In this document: one piece after another, positions 22,507-32,878 of the stretch
Position numbering within the stretch: the stretch's first letter is position 1
How the letters are laid out: every line of letters begins with the position of its first letter
NCBI GenBank assembly: GCA_011503125.2
Contig: WWBZ02000008.1
Location: 1,054,001-1,118,000, forward strand
DNA length: 64,000 bases
Source: Botryosphaeria dothidea
Taxonomy: Eukaryota > Ascomycota > Dothideomycetes > Botryosphaeriales > Botryosphaeriaceae
Direction of reading: 5' to 3'
Made by a program: the position numbers and the translations under genes
Notes under the pieces: generated by a model
What the model was told of the DNA's origin: nothing
Database searches by the model: none
The model's input: only the letters and a program-made list of their open reading frames with translations

Positions 22507-23072
22507 ATGGATTCCAACCAGTAAGTCCATACTGCTTGTGTAAGGCTGTGGCGGACGGTCGCTAAACGCTTTACTCGCACAGCAGCGATGAAGATCACCT
22601 CAAATCTACCGCACGCGGCGCCTTGAATCTTGCGCTGAAGCTTTTTGGCAACCGTCCGGACATTCTGTTGCTCAGCAGATACGCCACCGAGCACTCTCAT
22701 GGACGTGCCGCGTTCCCACAGCTTGACCCCCGCCAGTTCCAAGCCCGTGCGCGCGACATACTCAGCCGGCAAGCTCAAACTTCAAGGGCCGCCGTCTGGG
22801 AGGAAAGGCACCGCCTTGCTGACGAGGCCAAGTCCACTATGGCAAGACTTCGCCCGGAGAACGACGTCGGAAGCATCTCACAAGACGCGCTTCTACGCTG
22901 CTTTGTTGGAATGAAACCTCAGCGTGAAGCGTACACCGACGAGATCAGGCTCAGACATGAGGAGTTGCTCGTGAACGATGAGAAGCCGCATATTCCGTGC
23001 CTCGTCAGTGCCGAGCATGCGCCGCCGCTTGAGATCGGGATGCTCGAAGACTCAGTCGCGCCGGGCGACTAG
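22507..23072 (+). CDS. Hypothetical protein with 5' intron and tandem acceptor (167 aa)
   Basis: Model: join(22507..22520, 22583..23072). Exon 1 is 14 nt (ATG GAT TCC AAC CA). The intron has GTAAGT, a GCTAAACG branch-like site and an acceptor CACAGCAG with two in-frame AG sites three bases apart. The protein begins MDSNHSDEDHLKSTARGALN and is rich in Arg, Glu and Leu, with probable helices (ILSRQAQTSRAAVWEERHRL; RLRHEELLVNDE). I do not recognise a family. The frame ends at a TAG (23070-23072), but the same frame stays open for more than 120 further codons, so the present end may be a recent truncation. Confidence 0.6.
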
Positions 23073-23848
23073 GCTTGGGAGATACGAGGTCCCTTTCTCA
23101 TCCGCAACGTGTCCGAGGCTTCTGTGAGGAATGCCGTTCAAGATGCGAACGAGATCCTGCGCCAACGTGAAGGTCGAGTCGTCTCCTGGGAAAAACATAT
23201 CCCGCCCGTTCTGGCTACGTGTCCTGTACGAGAATTCGAACCTACCGAAATGGGCCTCCGCACTCCGAACGGCCCTTTTTGGGCTTGGGATACAGCGCCG
23301 TGCAGTGAGCAAAAACTTTCTCCTCCTTCCCTCGCGCTGTTCCATTGGCTGGCGCTGGTCAAAGGGATCATCCTCTGCGGTCGGTCCACCGTCCCGCACC
23401 AAAGACTTCGACGGCTGCACGTTGCTCGTGAATGTCTGCATTGCGGTAATGGGCCGAGTTAGCTTGGAGACTTCAAGATCACGATGACCCTGAATGCTTA
23501 TTGGTTCCAATGCCTATTGGGACAATTCGTTGGGTTTTATCCTGGCCTATTGTCGAGGACAGTGTCCCTCAGCGCTTCTGGAGTGCTTATGCGCAATGCG
23601 AACTCACGGACTGGGCAGACCTTTGGCTCACGGCCGGGCACGAGTTTTCGGAGGATGAAGAGAGTAATCCTTTCGACGCCGCCTTGTGCAGTCTGGGAAA
23701 GATTCATAGTCTACCAGACCCCCAATATCCCAAAACCTCCCATAGAGGGGTTTTCAGAGGCTCTCACTCGAATTCCCGTGAAATTGACGTAGGGTCATTA
23801 GCTGGCGGCTCCTCCATACCTGGTCAGAGCTCTCGAGCGCGGCAATAG
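23073..23848 (+). pseudogene. Probable decayed continuation of the gene at 22507
   Basis: After the TAG the same frame continues as AWEIRGPFLIRNVSEASV, then EILRQREGRVVSWEKHIPPV, to a stop near 23462. In a different frame, 23471-23848 encodes a protein-like segment (VPMPIGTIRWVLSWPIVEDS, FWSAYAQCELTDWADLW, GHEFSEDEESNPFDAALCSL). These pieces look like one C-terminal region broken by a nonsense change (CAG to TAG fits) and at least one frame disruption. An unannotated intron could explain the second break. No family is recognised. Confidence 0.35.
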
Positions 23849-25062
23849 CTTGGGACGGGGTGTCTACTCCAGCCTGTAGGCCTGCGTTAGGGCATGTGGG
23901 TAATGCAAAGAGGCGGTGCAGTGGTGTTGTCTGCAAACGGCCATGAGGGGATCGTGCATTACGGGGAGACTAGATACGAGGGGCATTACGACACGACTGA
24001 TCTTTTCTAATCCCTGAGCCTTCGTGTCGCTCGCCATAGTTGTTTGCTGGTGTCTTGCTTATTCAAACCTCCAATCTCATGTCATCTCATCTCATCTCCT
24101 CACAAGCTACCATCTATCCAATAGCATGATTCCTGACTGTAGAGCGTGTGCACTGGCATGCACACCAACGACAACAGAGTGATTCACTCATGTCCATTCT
24201 CGTGGAGAGAGGAGAGTAAAGCTCCTATCATTGTGCGATGCCCGGAGATGGTCAGTGGATGGAGAGGGAGGAGCTGAGAGTTACAACCAGTACATCGGTC
24301 TTCGCCAGCTAATACTAATCTTCGCAGGCCGCCGCCAGTCGGCCCGCGGAGAAGAATTTGGTCGACGCGCGCGACCGCTTCGTTGGCAGCTTCTTCGGCT
24401 TGGGCTTCTTCCGGCCGGCAGTGAGTTGGATGGCGCCGGCGGCGGGAAATGCCGGGCTTGGGCGACGGATGGCGCCATCCGGGCAAGAAACGGGCGGGGA
24501 GGAGCGAAGCTGAGAAGAGTGGTGCGGTGCGTGTAGCGAGTGGATGGCAGTGGGCGACGCGATACCAGCAGAGCTTAGCACGGAGCACGGAAAAGAGGCC
24601 ATGCAGCACCCTTGCGGCCGATCGACCTGCCGATTAGCGTTACGCCAGGAAAGGCTGCTCCTTTAGCTTCATCATCCTCGTTCTTCTCCTCAATCGATTC
24701 GGGAGCGTGTGCTATCGGTGACTACAGCTTAGTAACGACTCGGTCAGCAACGGCTCCGGCAGTCGTGGTCCTGGAGAGGGTGGGAAGGTGGAATGATGAT
24801 TGCACCAGCAAGGGGAGCCGGGACACGACAATTGGAGCCAAGTCGCGAGGAATGGAATGGCTGTTTCGGCCAGCGTCTGGAGGGGCGGACTGGGGCTGGG
24901 GCCTGTGTCAAAAGATCAGTAAAATGGGACAAGCTGGCCGTGCAGGAAGAAGAGGGCGACGGTGGTTGAAGCGGAAAACATTTCGCAAAAGTGCGCGGCG
25001 CCAAGCGCGACCGGGCATCACGTGATGACGCACCGCAAGCGGACAATCCTCCCTCGCGAGCA
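23849..25062. other. No supported gene
   Basis: A (TCATC)n-like run occurs near 24078-24098. Minus-strand frames between 24.2 and 25.0 kb include a basic segment (AGRKKPKPKKLPTKRSR) but no domain or convincing splice structure. Confidence 0.45.
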
Positions 25063-25075
25063 ATAGATGAAAGCC
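25063..25075 (+). repeat. 13-bp target site duplication of the full-length LINE (5' copy)
   Basis: ATAGATGAAAGCC occurs here and again at 31458-31470, directly after the LINE's ATC-repeat tail. Confidence 0.92.
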
Positions 25076-25138
25076 ACCAGGACCGAGAACTTGAAAAAGG
25101 GGATCAAAACCACTAAATCGCACTCCCCCGATACGAAT

Positions 25139-26480
25139 CTATTACCTAGACCAAGAATGTTAGCGGACGAAGACGATGGGGGCGGATACGCCACCGTTAG
25201 CGCGTCGCGTCGCGCTGCGCGTCGAAGGACCCAACAAACCGACTATCGCGCCCTCCACACCGGTAAACCAACGAGACAGCGCACAGCTCGCGCCACCACC
25301 GTATCCGACCTACCTAGCGATACGACTCTAGACGACGTAATCGGCCTGCTTAATATTATTATTATATAGAACGACCGGCTTACCGAGCGTAACGAAGAGC
25401 TCGCGGAATAGGTAGCTAGGAACGAAGAAGAGATTAGGCGCTTGCGTAGCGCGTTCGAGATATCCGAGGAAACGCAGACTAGGATAGAGGAATATATAGA
25501 AAAGATAGCGAAGTAGATTACGGCGCTCGTAGAGTTAACGCGTAGGAATCTAAGCTTATAGTCCTAGATTAACGCTACGTACGTAAACGTGCTCCGAGGG
25601 GGACTGCCGACACCTATAAGTAGTAGTCTATCGTCTACCGCCGCCGTACTAGTACGCGCGAACCACGCGATTACCTTAATAACTCGTACTATACCGCCCG
25701 TAATCGAGCTCGACCTTACGAATACTAACTTCGATAACGCGAGCCCCGAAGATATCCGCGCGCGTCTATAGACGGCGCTAGAGAGTTAGAAGGCTATAAA
25801 GAAGGTTAAGTACTATAGGATTATAAGAAACCCGAGCGATACGGCTAAGATACGCGCTTTCTTCTAGACGGAAGAGGACGAAGAGCTCGTTAGGTCGAAC
25901 CTTAGATAGCTAGAGACGGCCTTCTAGAAAGCGAGGATTCGGGGCCGGTAGTAGTACCTAGTTAAAGTAGATAATATTAATAAGCTAACTATTTTAAACG
26001 ATAACCGTACTACTATACGCACCGATATAGGCTAGATAATCGGCGCTAAAAACGACGTCGAAGTAGTATAAGTCCGCTAGCTAAGTAAGCTAAGCGGCCG
26101 CCTCTACGGGTCGGCGGTAGTCTATCTCGCTAAGAAGAGTAAGACGGACGTACTTCTAGCTAGAAGGATAATTAACGTAGGTAGAGAGGCGGCGTATACT
26201 AACGTATTCGAGTACCGTCTATAGTTAAGACGCTACGTTAAGTACTAGAGCTACGACTACTTATAGTTCCGCTACTAAGAAGAAGAAAGATACGTAAAAT
26301 ACGTAGGTATCGGCTATAGGGAGGACGGCTACTTATTAATAACGGTAAAGTACGCCGCGTACGGCGGTCTATATAGAGTAGACGATAGAGGCTATCCGGA
26401 GTACGATAAGCTCTTACGCGAAATACTCGGCTAGCGGAATAAGTAGACCGCTAAAAGTAATTTACGCGAATTTAGAAAAG
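25139..26480 (+). pseudogene. LINE ORF1 (nucleocapsid-like), zinc knuckles converted to tyrosines
   Basis: The first 77 codons are intact (MLADEDDGGGYATVSASRRA ... LLNIIII), then stops appear at many Gln/Trp codon positions. A coiled-coil segment rich in Glu/Arg lies at about 25.37-25.52 kb. At 26.24-26.41 kb the frame reads KY*SYDYL*FRY, then RYVKYVGIGYREDGY, then KYAAYGGLYRVDDRGYPEY. Tyr occupies the places where LINE ORF1 zinc knuckles have Cys or His, as expected from TGY to TAY and CAY to TAY. ORF1 proteins of this type bind LINE RNA; this copy is dead. Confidence 0.88.
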
Positions 26481-29400
26481 AGTAGAATAGCGTAGTATAG
26501 CCTACTAAACGACGAAGACCTTAGCGATTTTAGTCTTATTTTTATTTCGGAGCTAAGCTACTTTTATAGGCCTAGCGGCGAGACCGTAGTAGTACCCGTT
26601 ATTTACTTATAGTAGAAGTAACTACTACTAGCGATACCGCGGTACGGTCGTTATCCCGTTTATTTAATACTCTAGATCCGTAAGAATATATAAGCTAAAT
26701 AGATAGTAATACCCTTTACTAATATCGTAGCTATAGTCGTTACGCTATAAAACCGGATCGTATTCGTAGTAGCCGTATACGTCGCTAAAAAAGAGAGCGT
26801 AGACGACCCGGAACTTACTAGTACGCTCGAGTATCTACGAGCGGCGATTATATAGATAGGAAGCTAGACTAACGGGGCGCTAGAGCTTCTTATCTATAGT
26901 AACTTTAATAGATACGACTAGCTATAGAAAGGCGATTAAGTATATAGCTCGCCGCGTAATAAAGAAGGCGCGCTAATAATCGACTTTATAGAGAACTTCT
27001 ATCTATAGAGCGTGCTATCTAAAGATACGGTTACGTATAAATCGGCCGGATATAGCTCTATAGTAGATCTCGTTCTAGCGTCGCCCCGACTAACGGAAGA
27101 GATAAGCGGTTATAGGCCTACTAGTACGGTATACGGATATAACTACCTAGCTATCGAGGCCTATTTTAAGACTAACGTATTCTATTAGAAAGTAGAATTA
27201 TAATATACGTTCTATAGTACTAACTAGAAAGCCGTTAGAAGCGAGATAAGAAAGTAGCTTAGCGAAGAGCTATCTCTAGATATTTAAGATATCGAAGACT
27301 TCGCTAACTACCTCTTTAAAACGGTTTCGGTAGTTATCTAGCGCTATATCTTTAAAGCGAGACCGTTATCGTACGTAAAGAAGTAGTAGACGGCGGACCT
27401 TAGTTAGCTATAGAGAGCGTTTACGTTCTTTAGAAACTAAGCGAGAGAATAGCGAAAATAGAGAGAGCTAGATATCTAGTTAGAAGTATAGATAAGAAAA
27501 GCGGCGAAGAGATTCTACGATACGATAAGGCGCTAGCGGCGGAGATACTAGAAGAACTTTCTCGTAGAGCCGACTAATATTTAGAAAGCGGCTAAGTATC
27601 TTACTAATTTAGAAAATAGTAGTCTCGCCTAGATCGTACGCCTTAAATACTAGGACGGCTACGCGGAATTCTACGAGAAGATCTTAGAGACGCTAGTTAG
27701 AGACTTCTTTCTAAAGCTTTCTAAAATATAGAGTACTTAGATCGAAGCGGCTTAGAGCTTCGATAAGTAGATCGAATACGTACTACTAATAATAGAAGAA
27801 GTAAAGAAAACTATTTTCTAGGCTAGTCTATTTAAAGTACTAGAAGTAGACGAAATTTCGGCGATAGTATAGCGCGAGCTTTAGCTAGCGATTAGTAAGT
27901 ACGTCTTCTAGCTATTTAACGACTCGCTACTATAAGGCCGCTTATTTAGCCGTTAGAGTATAGCGAAAATTATTTCGCTATATAAGATAGAAAAGTTAGC
28001 GGAGGCGCCGTAAGAATATAGGCTAATCTCGCTACTCTTAACGCTAGAAAAGACGCTAAAGTTAGTAGTAGTAGAGAGAATCTCTACTTTAGCGAAGAAG
28101 TACTCTCTACTATCTAAGAACTATTTTAGCGATAAAAAGTAACGGTCTACGGTATAAATACTAACGGTTCTATAGTAGCGTATCTACGACGCGTAGCGGA
28201 AAAATAAGATTCTCTCGCTTCTATTATTCGACGTTAAGAGTACCTATAATAGCGTCTCCCGCGACGTACTTCTTCGGCGACTTAGATAAAGAAGAATTTT
28301 AGAAGTACTAGTTAAGTAGATAGAAGTATTCTACTCTAATAGGAGCGTCTCTATAGTAGTAAACGGCGAGATATCTAGAATTATAGATCTACTATAGATA
28401 GGGCTTCCGTAGAAGTTATCTCTCTTACTAATACTATTTCTTTTTTTTAACGCCGACTTAGTATAGTCCGTAACTAATAGAAGTAAAAAAGCTATTACGT
28501 TTATTAATAAGTATAGCGTCTAAATAACGAAATTATTCGTAAGCGAGAACGTAGTAAAGCTCTAAAGAACGGTAGTAGCTCGAGCTAAAGAGTAGAAAGC
28601 GACGAGCGGCGCGACGTTTAAAGTAGAAAAGATAACGCTTATATACTTTACGCGGAACGAGTAAAAATAATTTAATAAGCCGATAGTAGTTAAGAAAAGA
28701 GAGATATATCTAAAGGCGGAAGTAAAGATTTTAGGCGTCGTCTTCGACTAGAAACTTTATTTTAAGGCCTATACGGGTAGAATTATAAAGAGAAGCGTCT
28801 AGATAGTTCTAGCGCTTAAACGACTATAGAGCCTTCGGCTAAGTAGCGTACGCTAGCTCTTCTCGGCTATAGTAGCCTTAGCGATAGATTATACGGCTCT
28901 AGTATAAGCGCCGGCTCTAACTATACTACTACTAAAATCGCTTAAGATAGTATAGAGAATTACGAGTAGAGTAATTACTAAAGTATTTAGAATAGTAGTA
29001 CTATCTATTCTCGAAGCCGAGATAGCGATCCTACCTACTAAGATCCGTCTTAACTAGTAACTACTTCGATTTTAAGTTAACTACTATACGCTACCGTAGA
29101 AATACCCGTTCTAGAAGCTAAAGCGTGCGATTAATCCGGCTAATAAGAGGTTCGTATCCCTACTATAGCGGATAATACTAATAGCTAGAGATATTAACGT
29201 CGAGTACCTCGAGACGATCTACTCGTTTATAAAAATATCGTAGGCTAATAGGCCGATTATTAATATTAAATTACTCGAGGCGGTAAAACTATAAGCTAGC
29301 TCTCTACCGTAGTTAGAGGTAACTATTTTTATAGATAGCGCGCGAAAAGACGATAAGCTTAGAACCGGCGTCTTTTATATAGATAGTAAGAGTACGACTA

Positions 29401-29700
29401 TCGTTACTTATTTATCTATAGTTAGTAAGTTTAACTTCGTAGATATCTCTTTTATAGAGCTTTAGGCGATATACTAGGCTATAGAGCTAATATAAGATAT
29501 CTAGTCTACCGTAATAGTAGTTAAATACCCCTAAGTAGCTATAGTAAAATATACTATCTATAGCGATAGTAAGACTATTCTTCGTCTTTTTCGTAGGCTA
29601 TAATAGAAGCCGCGTTAAGAAATTATTAGAAGTATTCTCCGCTTATTAGACCTAATTAGATATAATAAGGGGCCGTCTATCGAGTTTAGATAGGTACCGG

Positions 29701-30490
29701 TATATATTTATTTATTTATTTATTTATTTATTTAGTTTTACGTTCTTTTTTTAGCCTATAACTATTAAAGACGGAGTTTCTAGAACTCGTAGCTATAGAA
29801 GGGTAATACTTCTTTTTAGTAAAGATAGGCTATTTAGATATAGTAAACGGTATAGCGTCTATCGCCTAAATAGGCTAGTAGCTAAAAGAAATAAAGAAGA
29901 AATAGATATAAGAAAAGTAAAAGAAAATACGGTAGGTATACGTTTATTTAGAGCTCCGCCGAGCTATTTTCTAGATACTATCTCCGTATAGATATCTTTA
30001 TTTATTTTAGAAAATCTAGCGTACTAGATATTCCTTTTATCGATATAAGAAGCTTCTTTAGGTCTAGATAGTCTCTTTTAAGTATATTCTTTATATTTCT
30101 TCTTTCGTAGGAGTATTTTAGATATTTTAGTAAGAGATATCTAGGTATTTATTTTGCTATGTTCGTGTATAGGCACCTATCGGTTTCGGCGTGTTTAAAC
30201 CTAAAGAGATAGAATCTAAAGTATCCGTGTTCTATCTTTAGTTAGTAAAAGGCGGAGGCTAATTCTCGCTCTTTTAAAGGGGCTTTTAGTTTCCGTTTAA
30301 CTTAATAGCCGTATAGTTCCTTATAGGTAGAGGCTAAGGTATTTTTAAGCTTCTTTTCCTACTCTTTATAAAGCTTTTCCTTTAGCTACATTCCGTAGAA
30401 GGCTACGCTATTTTTCGAGCTCGATATAGGTAGTCTAGTAGCTTCTTTTACTAGTTTATCCGTAGTTTTATTTCTAAGAATATCTTAGTG
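29701..30490 (-). mobile_element. Nested 5'-truncated LINE fragment, reverse orientation
   Basis: On the minus strand this insert begins inside an RNase H domain (DILRNKTTDKLVKEATRLP), continues through YGMQLKEKLYKE and a degenerate C-terminal domain, and ends in a (TAAA)n tail. It matches the copy at 53356-54029 over its length, including the 3' UTR, but is RIP-mutated (Gln/Trp to stop). CCGG is present at both junctions, and joining the flanks restores the host RNase H frame W-V-P-x-Y-K-G-I. It is a distinct LINE family from its host. Confidence 0.92.
29705..29734 (-). repeat. (TAAA)n 3' tail of the nested LINE
   Basis: TTTA repeats on the plus strand, i.e. TAAA on the element's strand, at the 3' terminus of the reverse insert. 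The related copy at 53.36-54.03 kb also ends in AATA/TAAA repeats. Confidence 0.9.
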
Positions 30491-31430
30491 CCGGCGTATA
30501 AAGGAATTATAGGGAACGAGAGAGCGTATAGCTTAGTACTATAAGCTATAGAGAGTAACTAGGAGCCTCCTCTAAGTAGGCTACTACGGTCGTCGGCTAT
30601 AGCCCGGTATAAGGGAGTTACCTCGGGACTATAGAGGAAGACGTTCGAAGCGTCTAAGGTCGGCGAGTTAACCCGTAAGCTTAATCGCGCGTTAGCGTAC
30701 TTTTATACTAAGAAACTCTATAACTAACTAAATTATAGAGAAGTAGTAGTAATTACGTAGTTAAGGACGTCGAAAGCAAGCCTAAACGAGCCGCTATATA
30801 AGATTAAGCGAGTAGAGGTACCCTCGTATAGGTGCGGAGTAGAAAAGGAAACCGTTAAGCACTTCCTACTCGAATATCCACGCTAGATAGATTGCCGGGC
30901 TTAACTGTAGGTCGATCTTAGTAGTAGATTCGGAGATATCGCGTTTATGCTAGGCGGATGGTCGGGCACGAAAAGACCCGACGGTAAGTATATAGACGGC
31001 CCGCCGGAGAAGTGGCGGGCAGATATGCGCGCAGTTAAAGCAACGGCGGTATTTACTCTGGCCACGGGAAGACTAATCGTAACTAAAGACTAAGAGCTCA
31101 ATCCTTCTTAAGCCAAATTAACTCCTTCTCTAGCCAGCCGTCACGCCGCTATAGGGACTAATAGCACTCGGGAAGTGGTCTCGAAGGGGATAGTATGAGG
31201 GGTGCAGGGAGGATAGCTCTATTTCCACATTTCCTTTGTTTTGTTCTCGCGTTTTGTTTAACATCATTTTGTGCTTTTATCCGTCTTTTTTGAGATTGCT
31301 AAACAGGAGGGAGGAATGGTCTCTTCGCAGTCAACGTGCTGGGCTTTGAATGAACCGGGATCCTAATGTAGATTAGCGTCGAATAGCGTTACTTGTCCCT
31401 ATGGTCCACTGAGGCCGACGGGGTGTATGA

Positions 31431-31457
31431 ATCATCATCATCATCATCATCATCATC
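31431..31457 (+). repeat. (ATC)9 3' tail of the full-length LINE
   Basis: Nine uninterrupted ATC units directly abut the 3' target duplication, so this is the retrotransposon tail rather than an independent microsatellite. Confidence 0.85.
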
Positions 31458-31470
31458 ATAGATGAAAGCC
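31458..31470 (+). repeat. 13-bp target site duplication of the full-length LINE (3' copy)
   Basis: ATAGATGAAAGCC, identical to 25063-25075. Confidence 0.92.
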
Positions 31471-31647
31471 TAGATGCCGGTCTCTAAACCAATATCCACG
31501 ATTTCACACGCTCACGCTGCCCGTGCTGCCAAATGGGCGCTCTGAATTGCTCCACCCCTTTCCCAGTCCGCGTTCAGTTCGAAGATTACCACCTTGCGAC
31601 AAAATTGGTAGAGATCGTACAGCTATCAGGTAGATTAGTAACGCCAC

Positions 31648-32290
31648 TCATGGGTCATGGGAGCCTATGGGCAGCTTCCCTTCGAATTCAGGGTTATCCT
31701 CTAGTAATCTGAGTGAGTTGATAATGCTTTTCAGTAGCTGGATATTTGAATTTTTATCACTGATTTTGCGAATTTCGGGGAAGAATGGAGATTGTCCCAT
31801 GTTGAATATTTCATCACGAGGCCCGGTCAACGCGCGGTTGCGGATATGGGAGAATCGTTTAGGCATGGTAACGCACTCTACCACGTTCTCACTTGGAACA
31901 AGCGGCAGTATTTCCGTACCTGCCCGGCGAGTCTCGGGCGCTTTTCGGATGATTAGCTTTCCCAGAAACGATGCTGAATCACGACAGTAAGCATGATGCT
32001 CTCCATTCGTAGCCGCCATGTCCGTCGTGGGTGTCTCTTCGTCCATTTCGTTGAAGACCTTCCTGCGCTTCAGGAACATCCACGGCTCCAAGCAGTGCAC
32101 ATTATACTTAATACAAGGTTCAACTACCATCAACTACGCCTAGTCCTACGCTTATTACCTGCCGATCTAAGTCGACCAAGACAGAATACCCAAACCGCGT
32201 CGTAGAACGTCTAGTCTCTTCCAAATCTCGAGTAAACCTCATGAAAACGAGATCCACCCATTTTTCTAAGCCGAGCCGGTCTTGCAACAT
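31648..32290 (-). CDS. Hypothetical protein, one intron (196 aa as modelled)
   Basis: Model: complement(join(31648..32106, 32159..32290)). The 52-nt intron has a CAG|GTAATAAG donor and a TTAAG acceptor, and splicing joins SVLVDLDRQ to YNVHCLEPW in frame. The protein starts MLQDRLGLEKWVDLVF and ends KLPIGSHDP, with no recognised domain. Upstream in another frame (to about 32519) there is further protein-like sequence (AFLPEGAKLSKKIVSVWLRQ), so the true N-terminus may be longer and separated by an intron or a frameshift. It lies between the LINE and the JmjC pseudogene on the same strand as the latter, and might be a detached piece of that gene. Confidence 0.45.
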
Positions 32291-32878
32291 ATTAATTTCA
32301 TTGTAGCATGCGGACCGAATCGTGTTAGAGGTAGAGGTAGTCCTTTTTGAGAAAATGTGCCGTACGAACACGACGCTTGAACATCTTCGGGAGTCTCTGA
32401 CGAAGCCAGACACTAACAATCTTCTTCGAGAGCTTTGCACCTTCTGGAAGGAAAGCCCGATAAGATCTGGGGTCTCGGCGAGCGATAGACTGTGTTAAGG
32501 GTATTGCAGCGGTGATCACTTAAGTACATGTTGTTCTTTAGTTTTTCTTCTCGACTCCGTAGAAATTGATTTATACATATGCCATCAGCATGTTGGGTTT
32601 GTTTTACAATTTCACCGTTCTCATTTTGGCGGCCTCTATGTACGTAATTTACGTAGGAGCGAGGCTATATGTGTATTTAGCTTTGTTTATATAGTTTTCA
32701 TCATGCCTAAATCACAAATTCATTACTAATTTTTAAAGGAAAATGAACCAACGTTAGGATAGCACATGCGACAAGCTACTTAAGCAACCAAGCAGCTTTT
32801 CTTTCTATATATTCAATCGATCTGGCATCGTGGATATCCGCGGGCGTCCCCGGCTATAAGTTAGCCCTCTTGGATAAA

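Larger units (their letters stand above)
26520..31093 (+). pseudogene. LINE ORF2: endonuclease, reverse transcriptase, RNase H, C-terminal Cys motif (dead)
   Basis: An apurinic-type endonuclease is recognisable at about 26.8-27.2 kb (LLIYSNFNRYD, ASPRLTEEISGYRPTSTVYG). The reverse transcriptase spans about 28.0-28.75 kb (EYRLISLLLTLEKTLK, FDVKSTYNSVSRDVLLRRLR). The catalytic F-x-D-D box reads FINKYSV at about 28486-28515, so the active site is lost. RNase H starts near 29.32 kb (VTIFIDSARKDDKL) and is split after WVPV-type codons by the nested LINE. It resumes as KGIIGNERAYSL at 30501, and a degenerate C-terminal C-x-C..H..C motif (SYRCGVEKETVKHFLLEYP) lies at about 30.82-30.88 kb. Dozens of in-frame stops correspond to former CAA, CAG or TGG codons. 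Confidence 0.9.
25076..31457 (+). mobile_element. Full-length non-LTR retrotransposon (LINE), heavily RIP-mutated
   Basis: Bounded by a 13-bp target duplication and ending in (ATC)n. Two degenerate reading regions are visible: an ORF1 with coiled coil and zinc knuckles, and an ORF2 with endonuclease, reverse transcriptase, RNase H and a C-terminal cysteine motif, the order of fungal Tad1/I-type LINEs. Across about 25.35-29.7 kb CpA and TpG dinucleotides are almost absent, TpA is greatly enriched and CpG is retained, which is the RIP signature. Both ends are less mutated than the centre. A second LINE fragment is inserted in reverse at 29701-30490. Without that insert the element is about 5.6 kb. 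Confidence 0.95.

Noticed and set aside
31431..31457. Independent ATC microsatellite
   Set aside because: It abuts the 3' target duplication of the LINE exactly, so it is better explained as the retrotransposon tail.
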